Part shown: positions 50,206 to 61,300 of the stretch, piece by piece
How the letters are laid out: each line of letters opens with the position of its first letter
Numbering within the stretch: the first letter of the stretch is position 1
Notes under the pieces: generated by a model
What the model was told of the DNA's origin: nothing
Databases searched by the model: none
What the model saw: the letters and a program-made list of their open reading frames with translations, nothing else
Source: Takifugu bimaculatus
Taxonomy: Eukaryota > Chordata > Actinopteri > Tetraodontiformes > Tetraodontidae
Reading direction: 5' to 3'
NCBI GenBank assembly: GCA_004026145.2
Contig: CP034996.1
Coordinates: forward strand, 4,441,081 to 4,505,080
DNA length: 64,000 bases
Made by a program: the position numbers and the translations under genes

Positions 50206-50520
50206 TAATCCTAACCCTAACCCTAACCCTAACCCTAACCCTAACGATAACCTAACCCTCTAACCCTAACCATACCCTAACCCTAACCCTAACCCTAATG
50301 CTAACCCTAACCCTGACCTGCCCAGCTCTCTTAGAACAAAGGATTCTCTTATACACACTCATAGATAACTTTCTAACTTTCATAACCCTAAACCCAACCC
50401 CTAACCCTAAACCCAACCCCTAACCCTAAACCCAACCCCTAACCCAACCCTAACCCTAACCCTAACCCTAAACCTAAACCCAACCCCTAACCCTAAAACC
50501 AACCCCTAACCCAAACCCAC
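50206..50520. repeat. Short interstitial telomeric repeat blocks
   Basis: Two blocks of CCCTAA-type repeats (about 50206-50316 and 50384-50517) are separated by about 65 bp of unique sequence. The second block uses the variant CCCTAAACCCAACC. They lie about 225 bp upstream of the pdzd3 start codon on the minus strand. Confidence 0.93.
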
Positions 50521-50734
50521 CTTGGCATAGGTACATGTGGGACATGGACTTACCATTACTCTGGCACACTTTATCAGTTCTTCTTGCTGTCCCCTTCTGA
50601 CATGGTACCTGTGGTCAGGTGGGAATTGAACTGGGGACTAACATGCGTCGGCCAGTGCCATGCCTGGGGCTCTCGTGAGATCTATGCTGACAATGGTCAG
50701 GGTAGTGAGAGTCCTTGAGTGTATACGTCATTCA

Positions 50735-52030
50735 CCTAACCCTCTAACCCTAACCCTAACCCTTCACCCTAACCCTAATGCTAACCCTAACCCTGACTCC
50801 AACCCTAACCCTAACCCTAATGCTAACCCTAACTCTAACCCTAACTGTAATGCTAACCCTAACTCTAACCCTAACCCTAATGCTAACCCTAACCCTGACT
50901 CCAACCCTAACCCTAACCCTAATGCTAACCCTAACCCTAACTCCAACCCTAACCCTAACCCTAATGCTAACCCTAACCCTAACTCCAACCCTAACCCTAA
51001 CTCCAACCCTAACTCTAACCCTAATGCTAACCCTAACCCTAATGCTAACCTTAACCCTAACTCCAACCCTAACCCTAATGCTAACTCCAACCCTAACCCT
51101 AATGCTAACCCTAACCCTAATGCTAACCCTAACCCTAATGCTAATGCTAACCCTAATGCTAAACCTAACTCCAACCCTAACCCTAACTCCAACCCTAACC
51201 CTAATCCTAACCCTAAATCCAACCCTAACCCTAACCCTAATGCTAACCCTAATGCTAATGCTAACCCTAATGCTAAACCTAACTCCAACCCTAATCCTAA
51301 CCCTAAGTCCAACCCTAACCCTAACCCTAATGCTAACCCTAACCCTAACTCCAACCCTAACCCTATCCCTAATGCTAACCCTAATGCCAACCCTAACCCT
51401 AATGCTAACCCTAACCCTAATGCTAACCCTAACCCTAACTCCAACCCTAACCCTAATGCTAACCCTAACCCTAACCCTAACTCTAACTCCAACCCTAACC
51501 CTAATGCTAACCCTAACCCTAATGCTAACCCTAATGCTAACCCTAATGCTAACCCTAACTCTAACCCTAATGCTAACCCTAACCCTAATGCTAACCTTAA
51601 CCCTAACTCCAACCCTAACCCTAATGCTAACCCTAACCCTAGCCCTAACCCTAACTCCAACCCTAACCCTAACCCTAATGCTAACCCTAACCCTAACTCC
51701 AACCCTAACTCTAACCCTAATGCTAACCCTAACCCTAATGCTAACCCTAACCCTAACTCCAACCCTAACCCTAATGCTAACCCTAACCCTAATGCTAACC
51801 TTAACCCTAACTCCAACCCTAACCCTAACCCTAGCCCTAACCCTAACCCTAACCCTAATGCTAACCCTAACCCTAACTCTAACCCTAGCTCCAACCCTAA
51901 CCCTAACCCTAACCCTAACCCTAACCCTAACCCTAACCCTAACCCTAACCCTAACCCTAACGCCAACCCTAACCCTAACGCCAACCCTAACCCTAACCCA
52001 ACCCTAACTCTAACTCTAACCCTAACCCAA
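50735..52030. repeat. Long degenerate interstitial telomeric sequence
   Basis: About 1.3 kb consists of 6-bp CCCTAA units, interspersed with recurrent variants that read AATGCT, AACTCC, AACTCT and AACGCC. A perfect run lies at about 51895-51960. Because units are six bases long, several frames on both strands remain open for over 400 codons (Asn-Pro, Thr-Leu, Gly-Leu repeats). These are composition artefacts, not genes. Confidence 0.95.
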
Positions 52031-52224
52031 CCCTCTCTCACTCTTTCTCACACTCACGCACACACAGACACACACACATGCACATTAGACCTTTCTTAAT
52101 ATTATGTTAAAAGACATGTGCGCTTATGTGCGCGTAAGTGCGCAAGTGTGCTTGCAGAACTTAGTCACTTACACACTCAATCAATCTCACACTCACTCAC
52201 ACACAGACACACACACATTAGACC
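52031..52224. other. Spacer between telomeric blocks
   Basis: A CT/CA-rich spacer in which CACACAGACACACACACAT followed by an ATTAGACC motif occurs twice, near 52060-52092 and 52200-52224. This suggests that array plus spacer was duplicated as a unit. Confidence 0.7.
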
Positions 52225-52829
52225 TCTAACCCTAGCTCCAACCCTAATTCTAACCCTAACCCTAATGCTAATGCTAACCCTAACTCCAACTCCAACCCTA
52301 ACCCTAACTCCAACCCTAACCCTAATGCTAATGCTAACCCTAACCCTAATGCTAATGCTAACCCTAATGCTAAACCTAACTCCAACCCTATTTCCAACCC
52401 TAACCCTAACCCTAACTCCAACCCTAACCCTAATGCTAACCCTAACCCTAATGCTAACCCTAATGCTAATGCTAACCCTAATGCTAAACCTAACTCCAAC
52501 CCTAACCCTAACTCCAACCCTAACCCTAATCCTAACCCTAAGTCCAACCCTAACCCTAACCCTAATGCTAACCCTAACCCTAACTCCAACCCTAACCCTA
52601 TCCCTAATGCTAACCCTAATGCCAACCCTAACCCTAACCCTAATGCTAACCCTAACCCTAATGCTAACCCTAACCCTAACTCCAACCCTAACCCTAATGC
52701 TAACCCTAACCCTAACCCTAACTCCAACCCTAACCCTAATGCTAACCCTAACTCTAACTCCAACCCTAACCCTAATGCTAACCCTAACCCTAATGCTAAC
52801 CCTAACCCTAATGCTAACCCTAAAGCTAA
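52225..52829. repeat. Second degenerate interstitial telomeric sequence
   Basis: About 600 bp of the same CCCTAA / variant mixture as 50735-52030, with long segments in the same variant order as the first array (compare about 51255-51400 with 52460-52640). It ends abruptly at about 52829 against retroviral gag sequence. Confidence 0.93.
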
Positions 52830-52869
52830 TATCAGTATTATTATACTGGTATAATTCTGTCTGAGCTTC

Positions 52870-53817
52870 AACAGGCTCCTGAACCTCCAATTCTCCAATA
52901 AATGTAGCCGGAAGTTTGAGGGTGTCTGTCTCACTCTCCTCTTTATCACTGCCATAAATCAGTCTTGCCTTCTCCTCCCTGTGCTCAGCCCTGGCAAATC
53001 CTCCTGAGGGATCAGCTCTTTTCACTTGTTTTGTTTGATTGCTAAGTGTTTTAAAGACGTTTAATGTAGATTTTTGACTATCCTGTTTTTTAAATGTAGT
53101 TTGTTGGGATATTTTAGGGCGAACCACCTGAGCTTCTTCTCTAAATTCAATTTTTCCTAAGTTATCTTCAACCTCTTCCTGTCCCTGTTTGATCCTGCTA
53201 ACCTGTCTCCAAAGTTCACCCACTGTCTCACGTAACTCCTGCATTTCTTCATTTCTGTCCACATCTAACTGACCACTGTTAATAGTCAAAACTGGCAATT
53301 GATATGGGGGTGGGGAAGAGGTAGTGGGTAATGATGGGTAAAGAGTGGTGTTAAGTGTCAGTGTCTGGTTTGGATCTTCTGATGGAGGCTTCTCTACATT
53401 GGGCACTCGTGTGACCCCCCTAGATCTGCAATAGTGCACCGCTGCACATGCCACAGCCACAACATGTATCCTTCGACGCTTATCTTCTAACTCCTTACCC
53501 TGTTTTTGCCATGATTTTCCTGCTATAAAACCTAATTTTGTATTATCAAGATGATCCTGTAATATGGTGTGAGTTTCTGACTCCCACTTACACAATGCTT
53601 CAGCTAAATTAACCTTCACCTCTGGAGGGGGAAGTATCTTTTGCTTCTGAGCTTCCTTCCACAACTTTTTTATTGCATCCAATTCTCTTTTCCTGTCCTG
53701 TTCTTTCATGCCACTCACCACCTGATCAAGAGTCCACTTCCACTGTTCTTCCACAGACCGAGGATAGGGAGAACATTCTCCCTGATCCCAACACACTTTG
53801 CCACATTCCAGTTCCAT
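52870..53817 (-). pseudogene. Retroviral Gag fragment (N-terminal part) fused to telomeric repeats
   Basis: An open minus-strand frame of about 315 codons starts with an ATG at 53815-53817. It has the look of a retroviral matrix/p12-type region: a charged helical N-terminus, a proline-rich segment containing a PPPY late-budding motif (about residues 190-195), a Glu-rich coiled-coil stretch and a basic, Lys/Gln-rich tail. No capsid, zinc knuckle or pol follows, because the frame runs into the telomeric array at 52829 and continues there as Arg-Val-Ser-Ile repeats to 52177. It differs from the Gag of the ERV at 15.8-17.4 kb. Family assignment rests on general features and the late motif; a cellular gag-derived gene is a less likely alternative. 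Confidence 0.6.
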
Positions 53818-54108
53818 CTTTAACTATGCTCCCAAGTGAGATTGAATGTGAATGACTCCAACGGTCAACTCAATGCCTCAGTGAAACAAGCTTCTAGATC
53901 AAACGTCTTTGATCCGGTTCCACTCTGGGGGTTAATTCCCAAGGACAAAGAGCCTTTTAATTCACGTTCACTCTGGCACTTTTCCAACCCACACAAAAAC
54001 AGAAAACTCAGGCGTCGGGAGTGTCCGTCCCGTCAACTGCGCTCCGAGTCCCAACCCAAATCTTTATGATATACAGTGCTGTGTATATGCAATACAGCAC
54101 TGTACTAG

Positions 54109-54590
54109 TTCCGGTTTACTCTAACCGGATTTACGGACTCTAACCGTTCTTACTAACGGACTCGAACCGTTCTTATTTACGGATTCGAACCGTTCTTACT
54201 AACGGACTCGAACCGCACTTACTAACGGACTCGAACCGCACTTACTAACGGACTCGAACCGCACTTATTTACGGATTCGAACCGTTCTTACTAACGGACT
54301 CGAACCGCACTTACTAACAGACTTGAACCGCACTTACTAACAGACTCGAACCGCACTTACTAACGGACTCGAACCGCACTTATTTACGGACTCGAACCGC
54401 ACTTATTTACGGACTCGAACCGCACTTACTAACGGACTCGAACCGCACTTACTAACGGACTCGAACCGTACTTACTAACGGACTCGAACCGCACTTACTA
54501 ACGGACTCGAACCGTACTTATTTACGGACTCGAACCGACTTACTAACGGACTCGAACCGTACTTATTTACGGACTCGAACCGTACTTACT
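54109..54590 (-). repeat. 23-bp tandem array of Pol III B-box-like units
   Basis: About twenty tandem units of 22-23 bp lie in this interval. On the minus strand each reads close to GGTTCGAGTCC followed by GTTAGTAAGTGC. Seventeen of the twenty contain a perfect match to the tRNA-gene B-box consensus GGTTCGANTCC. Units alternate between ACTAAC and ATTTAC spacers. The array sits between the Gag fragment (ATG at 53817) and a gypsy LTR (54590). No A-box-plus-B-box tRNA gene fold is visible, so this is not a tRNA cluster. Confidence 0.9.
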
Positions 54591-54911
54591 GTGCCAGGTA
54601 TGGTATGGACCCAAGTGCAGTACACAACAGGCAAAGAACTGATGATCAGTCAACTGGTTTATTAACTGCAATCTGGCAAACAACAGACAGTTTGAGAGCG
54701 GGGCAGTGGACTTGGTCGAGGCAGGCAAAAAGTCAGTAACTGGGAGGCAGGCAGAATCAGGCAAACAATCCAGAGGGAGAATGGCTGAGCTCGTGGTCAA
54801 GACAGAGTTAATTTACCGGGGGTCAGGCAGAACAGGTGTGTGATCAGAGGGTGTGGTGTGAGCAGGGGAGTGGAAAAGAATTGAGTCCATGGGCTGGAGC
54901 AGTGTGTGACA
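54590..54911 (-). repeat. Ty3/gypsy element 3' LTR
   Basis: This 322-bp block has TG...CA ends (plus-strand TGTGCCAGG...TGTGTGACA). It adjoins a strong polypurine tract on the minus strand (C-run 54915-54930 on the plus strand). It is the downstream LTR of the minus-strand gypsy element; no matching upstream LTR is seen. Confidence 0.75.
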
Positions 54912-57000
54912 GAACCCCCCCCCCCCCCCCTCAAGGGACGGCTCCCAACGTCCCCAAAAAGTCCCATGAGCCAGGGTGGGAGGAGGGGGAAACTGGAAGG
55001 CGGGTTAGAATTCCTGAGAGGAGGACAAGGTCACCTGTAGATCTCCCGTCTGCGACAGGGAATCCTCCTCTGGCTCAGGAGCAGCAGTAGGGCCGACAGC
55101 ACGCACCCCTCGACGAGGGAAGCCCCCGATCATGCTGTGAGAGGGCTGATCTGGATGCTGCCGATGAAAGTCACGGAGGAGCTGTCGGTCCAAAATGTGA
55201 TGAGCAGGAACCCAAGATCTTTCCTCTGGGCCATAACCCTCCCAGTCGACGAGATACTGAAGGCCTCTGCCACGAACACGGGAGCGGATGATGCGGCGCA
55301 CAGTGTTGTCAAAGTGTTGTGAGCATATTCCACCCACAACAGCTGCTGGGACCAGGAAGATGGGTTCTGGGACACAGTACACCGAAGGGCTGTCTCCATC
55401 TGTTGGTTCACTCTTTCAGTCTGGCCATTGGATTGAGGATGGAACCCTGATGACAGACTCAGCGTGGCTCCCAGCAATCTGCAGAACTCCTGCCAGAACA
55501 CGGAAGAGAACTGGGGTCCCCTGTCTGAGACCACATCCACAGGAATCCCATGGAGACGAAAGACATGGTCGAGAAGTAGTTGGGCAGTCTCCTTAGCTGA
55601 TGGGAGCTTGGGTAAGGGGACGAAGTGAGCCATCTTAGAGAAGCGATCCACGATTGTAAGTATGGCCGTCTTCCCCTCAGATGGTGGCAGACCAGTGACA
55701 AAGTCTATAGAAATGTGTGACCAGGGACGATGCGGCACAGGAAGTGGCTGTAGAAGACCGGACGGGGCCTGACGAAAAGACTTGTTCCGGTTGCAGGTAG
55801 GGCAGGCATTGACATATTCCCGGGTGTCCTCCTCTAATGAGGGCCACCAGAAGCGTTGCTGGAGGATGTCACAGGTTCTCTGGATCCCTGGATGACAGGA
55901 AACCCTAGAGGCATGAGCCCACTGGAGCACTTCTGACCTTAGGGCACATGCAGGCACATGCAGGCGATCTGGGGGGCAAGCACTGGGACCAGCCTCCCCC
56001 TCTGTAGAGGTTCTCACCTTCTCCTCGATCTCCCACGTCAGGGATGCGACAACACAAGGAGACGGTAGAATGGTGTCTGCAGAGGTGGCTTCATCCCCCT
56101 CCCTCTGAAACTGGCGTGACAATGCGTCTGGTTTGACATTGCGGGAGCCGGGTCTGTAGGAGAGGGAGAAATCAAACCTGGTGAAGAAGAGGGCCCATCG
56201 TGCCTGTCGGGAGGTGCATGGCCAACCCCTCGTCCATAATATTGCCATCGGAACCGGAGTCAATGAAGGTGGCCAGGGTGTGAGAGTCATCGGCGAGAAG
56301 AAGCTTGGCTAGAAAGAGGGGGCGTTTAATCTGAGAGGAAGATTTCACTCCCACATGACTCACCAGGACTTCCTCATTCACTGGGGAGCTCTGCCTTTTA
56401 ACGGACAGAGAGATAATATGTCCATATTGCCCGCAGTACATACAGAGGTTCCCCCTCTGGCGACACTGACGCTCCTCTGGTGTGAGTCTGGTGCGACCCA
56501 GTTGCATCGGTTCTGGGTCAGCAGGAACCGGGGCCGAAGCGGAGGGGAAATTCAGGCAGTGAGCCTGTGAGTGCTGGTGCGGGGTTCTGTCTCCTTTCTC
56601 TTCTCCGGGCCCTGACACGGAGATCCAGTCGAGTGCTGAGCTCGATGAGTTCATCCAGTGAGGCAGGTAAAGGGTTAGAAACCAGTTCGTCCTTGATATA
56701 TTCTGCTAAACCATGCAGAAAGGCATCCCGGAGTGCAGCCAGGTTCCAGTCACTCTGACGAGCCTTGGTCCGGAAGTCAATGGAGTAATCTGCCACGGAC
56801 TGATTCCCCTGCCGTATGGAGAGGAGGTCCGAAGTGCCATCTGGACCCGCAGCTCTTCCGAGAAGGCCCGGAATGAAGCACAGGCAGGAGTCTGCCTGCA
56901 GAAGCAACAGTCATCTCCTGGTGTCCCTTTGACCTGAAGCCTCCAGACATGTGTTGGTGTGTCGGATCATGTTGCTGAGTTGATCCTCTGCTCCAGTGAC
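54590..57000 (-). mobile_element. Deleted Ty3/gypsy chromovirus (sushi-like)
   Basis: Reading the minus strand from about 57000: a Gag block (frame 56518-56907, then 56172-56654) with a CCHC-like knuckle (CMYCGQYGH) followed by an aspartic-protease motif (IDSGSD). There is then an abrupt jump at about 56200 to the end of RNase H (PGSRNVKPDALSR), the integrase zinc region (HPGIQRTC...CPTCNRNK), integrase core motifs (IDFVTGLPP, DRGPQFSS) and a chromodomain (YLVDWEGYGPEERSW, about 55185-55300). Reverse transcriptase is absent, another gap lies before the chromodomain, and the 5' LTR is missing. It is non-autonomous. Gag resembles sushi-type elements, the group from which the mammalian PEG10/RTL genes arose. 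Confidence 0.85.
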
Positions 57001-57453
57001 GTGCGGTGAGGTTCATGGCTGGTGAGGCTCTGACTCCTCAAGAGTCAGATTTACGATTTAACAACTGAAAAAAGCATCTTATTTCACCATTTTTCCAACA
57101 GCATACAACTCCTGATAATGCTTCATATCCCATCAGCATTCCTCTTTCAATTACACTCACAAACCAACACAAACATATACACAGGACCATATTTGTCCTA
57201 TAAGGAACTTTCTTTCATAGCTATGGATAGAGCTCCATCTTGTGTTTTAAGAAATTCATTTATACTGTAAACAAATTAAAGTGCAGAGATGTGTGCAGCA
57301 CAAATTTAATTTTGACCAACAGCAAAAATTTCTGTTATTTTTCAAACAAATTCTGGTGCTTCAATAAATTTGAATAAAGTTTGCCTATTAAAGCACCAGC
57401 GAGAAAGCACCTGCCAGCCTGCGTGCGCCCCCTTGAGGTGAGGCCGAGTACTG
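57001..57453. other. AT-rich stretch, possible DNA-transposon remnant
   Basis: It begins near CAGTGACGTGCGGTGAG (56994), which looks like a hAT-type terminus. It contains no coding sequence I recognise and is interrupted at 57454 by the solo LTR. Assignment to a transposon is tentative. Confidence 0.3.
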
Positions 57454-57986
57454 TGTTGGGAAATATCGCGAATTGCATTTTATGTTATTGCTATTTTAAT
57501 AAAAGTAGAGTAGTTTCGTAGGTAATACGAGAAGGATTAAAATGTGGGAAAGTGGAGTGTGGGAACGGATGTGTATGTGAGCGTGTTAGTAAGAAGGAGG
57601 ACCAAACAATAATGTGTGATATCTGCTTAGGTTAGGGTCCTCAGGCCCGTGCACCTGTGCGTAGGCTGAGAACCGCTCCAATATGGTCAAAACATGAGCA
57701 ATGTGACTCGGCGAGCATAAACGTTCCCCTGCCTGTGTGAGAAATGTAGCTGATGCCGTCTGTGTAACGAAGATACGCCTCCTGCTGTGTAATCATGCCT
57801 GTTTTAATAAAAGAGACATCGCTGGGGAGGAGGAGGAGAGTCTCCGGGACGACGCGGCAGAGTTCGTGTCTGATCGGAGCGCCACTCCCCCCTGGCCAGG
57901 GGAAACGTCTTCCAAGTCTGGTCTCAACTTGTGGTGAACTTTGTTCGTGCGCCTGTCTGAGTACACTTCTGAGGATTTCGACGACA
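57454..57986 (+). mobile_element. Solo LTR related to the ERV at 11912-18277
   Basis: A 533-bp sequence has TG...CA ends (TGTTGGGAAATATCGCGAATT type start, ATTTCGACGACA end) and is collinear with the reverse complement of the ERV LTRs, though clearly more diverged. A perfect 4-bp target duplication, ACTG, flanks it at 57450-57453 and 57987-57990. It carries AATAAA near 57806-57811. No internal retroviral sequence is attached, so it is a recombination product. Confidence 0.92.
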
Positions 57987-58310
57987 ACTGCCTGCCTCAC
58001 CTGCGGACTTTCCTCTGCACTTTATTGGGCGGTCAGCAAAAGACATTGTTACAATATGGATTTTAGAGAGGACCTGAGAGCAGACCAGAGCACGGTGGTA
58101 AGAAGGTCCAAATGAGTTTTATTTCGGGGGGCCACACAAGACAAACAGTCCTGGACTGCGGGTAACTCTCCTGAAAGTCCACCAGCGCTTTTTAAAAACT
58201 GAATTTTTCATCTATGGAGGGAGTAGACGGCAGATGTTTCCACAGATGCTCTTCACCAGTGGTCAGTGAGTGATGCAGCAGATGAGCGGGAGTTGACTGG
58301 CTTCAACCAG
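57987..58310. other. 3' flank of the NLR gene
   Basis: Probable 3' untranslated or intergenic sequence on the minus strand, directly after the NLR stop codon at 58311-58313. Nothing else recognisable is seen. Confidence 0.4.
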
Positions 58311-61300
58311 CTACCGTCTCAATGTCTCCAGCCCATAGTGTGGATTCTCTACGAGATCAGACAGCAGCTTCACTCCTGAATCCTTCAGCTGGTTCTGACT
58401 CAGGTCCAGTTTTCTGAGATGGGAGGGATTGGACCTCAGCGCCGAGGCCAGAGAGCCACAGCTGATCTCTGATAACCTGCAGTCCCTTAATCTAAATAAA
58501 GAAGGGAAACTTTTATAAGGTTATAAGTGAAACCAGTATTAATCTGAAAGGTTAATCAAAGGCATGATCTGTAAATATTTAATTTAGTTACAGGTTAAAA
58601 AATGATAGTAATATGTAATTACCACAATTCCAACCTCTCAGGTTTGCACTGTTCCAGAGGAGAATATATATTGTTCTGGCCCTCACTCTTCCCAGGTTCT
58701 CCCACCTCTTTCCCTCCCATCTCATCATGGAGATCCATCTCACCTGTGGCTCATCTTTAAAGGCACAACCTGTCTTAGATGACTTCCTGTCCCCCTCACC
58801 ATCTCCCTCCTCGTTGGCTGGTGTCTACCAGGCACCCTCACCTAGTTTTGTCTAATTTTGGTTACCATCTGTCGGCTTTTTCATTGTCCTTAAATCAATT
58901 TATCATGAATAAGTGGTCCCCGTGTGGCCCTCCCTCCTGAAGGAACTGGGCACAACACACACACTCAGAAAGTGTGAGGACCCTCGGATGGAATAATGGA
59001 CATTTTTGAGAATGGTGTTTACCTCAGAGTTTCCAGTCGGCAGTTTGGAAAGTGGAGAAAACCACAGAGCAGCTTCACTCCTGAATCCTGCAGCTGGTTC
59101 CAACCCAGGTCCAGTTCTCTGAGATGGGAGGGATTGGACCTCAGCGCCGAGGCCAGAGAGCCACAGCTGATCTCTGATAAACTGCACTTAATCAATCTGA
59201 AAAATGCAGGATGAGGTTATACGGTGCCGGTCTGCATGTTATCTGCGTCAGTACTAAACCTACGTTAGTTCTTAGTTGGGTCAGACCTGAATTCACGATA
59301 TTCCAAGGAATTTTTTTAATGTGGTGCATCACAGCAGTGTTGAGAACAGCCTCACTTCACCATCTTAGCAGCTGGTATATAGGTAGAAAAATGAAGACTG
59401 ACCTGAGTGTCTCCAGTTTACAGTTTGGACTCTCCAGTCCAGAACAGAGCTGCTTCACTCCTGAATCCTGCAACGTGTTGTAGCTCAGGTCCAGAACCCT
59501 CAGATGGGAGAGGTTGGACTTCAGAGCTGAGGCCACAGAATCCCAGCTGGTCTCGGATAAACTGCAGTAACTTAGTCTAAAATAACAATTATTTTGAGAG
59601 AAGACAAATAAAAATCAACATGTACCAGAGCAAAACACAGCTTACAAGCAACAAACCTCTGGTCCTGCACCGGCTTATCTGCCGTATGTTCCTATTTTGG
59701 GTTCTTTCAGGGCGGTTGGACAAGATCTACAGCGTATGTAAAGTGTGTGTGGGTCAAAATACCTTCCAAGTTTGTGAGACCACATTTCTCAATAGCACTC
59801 AACTCTTGTCAGGAGTTGGGACAAAGCGACCCACTCCTGACAGCTTGTGGGCGATGCTGCAGCGACCCTGCAATCCCTACACTCTCTGGTGAAACCAAAT
59901 CAAAGGTTTTAGACACTGCTGGATGCTGGAAGGGTGGCTATAGTCTGGACGCAGAGTTCCCCTGACTGCACATTTCTCCAACAATGATTGGCAGCTGGTG
60001 TCACTTGTTCTCCAGATGAGAGAAGGAAAGAGAGCCCCCCCACAGTGTGTTTGATTGCCCCACTGCAAGCTCAATGCTGCCAGAAAACATTGCAGGAGCA
60101 TCAATTCCCCTCAGGGCATCAACAAGGACCTCAGGAAAAGGTGCAGCTGCCACCTACTAGAGACAAGCACACTGAGCTGAGATTCAAAGCCCTCTCCTCC
60201 CAAGAGAAGAGCTTGTTTGTTGGAGGCTCTTCTGGGCGATACCTGGTGCCACAGCTCCAGCTCAGCCTGTCTCTGGAGCTGAGGTGGAGCTTAGCAAGTT
60301 TCATGGTTCTCCACCACTTCCTCTCGCTGAGGACCTTCTCAGCTGGTGGTTTCTGCTCCACCTTCCAAGTTGAGCAGGTGATACTTCTGCATTCCTGCCA
60401 CCAGTGTCTCTGCAGAAAGAGTCTTCTCTACTGTTTTATATTATATTATAGAAAATTAGGATTTTTGGCTGATGTCTTAGATGCTGTTGACTAAGAGCAG
60501 GTTTTTCTTTAATAACATAGAAAGATTCGATGAGAAGAGCAAATGTATTATTTTATGAGCTACTTCCACTACTATTATATACACATACTTCCATATTGTC
60601 TTAGATTGCAGCTGCATTTATTGCATCGTTCATAGAAAGTCATATTTGTGAGGAGAAAAACTCAAATAAGGTCATTTTCTTTAATGACCATTACAACAGA
60701 AGGAGGCGATGAACAAACAGATTTATCTAAAAATGTGTAAAAACTTATGGATGGAAACCTTTTTAAAATGGTTGCATTGTGTAGAATCGGTGTAGAATCA
60801 ACTTGTTGACTTCTGATTTGGACTCCAATGGAAGTGAGGTGCAACAATTGTGGATGCTGAAAGCTTCAGATCTTCATGAAGGTTTCTGTGGTTGGACTGA
60901 CCTGCTGCCCCTTTAAGAGGGAGGCAGGTTTGGGCTTCTGGCTGGAATGAAGCCACCTAAGATGAGAATGACTGCAGGCTTTCGGTACCAAGGTTTAACA
61001 GGGCGCTCACTTCACACTTGGGCTTTTCTCTTTTTTGGGATGGCTTTTCTCAGTAGAGAAGGGGCATGGCACACTGCAGCAGCTTTCTTTTGGGGTTTTC
61101 TAGTTTTCCTTCTGATCTTTAAAAGACAGGAAGAACCATTTTTGATTGGTCTGAATGTTTGGGCGGTTTTGTGGCCAGCCTAAAATAAAACAAGACAAAT
61201 CTACAACTGATACTTCCTTTCTAGTCATTGATGACCATCCTCACATGGGACTGATTTCCACAACCAATTTAATACTGCAAATCTGTCCTGTGTGGTCTTT

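Noticed and set aside
50660..52864. Very long Asn-Pro, Thr-Leu and Gly-Leu repeat frames on both strands
   Set aside because: Six-base telomeric units without stops; no gene structure.
54109..54590. tRNA gene cluster
   Set aside because: Only the B-box/T-arm-like segment repeats every 23 bp; no acceptor stem, anticodon arm or A-box can be placed.
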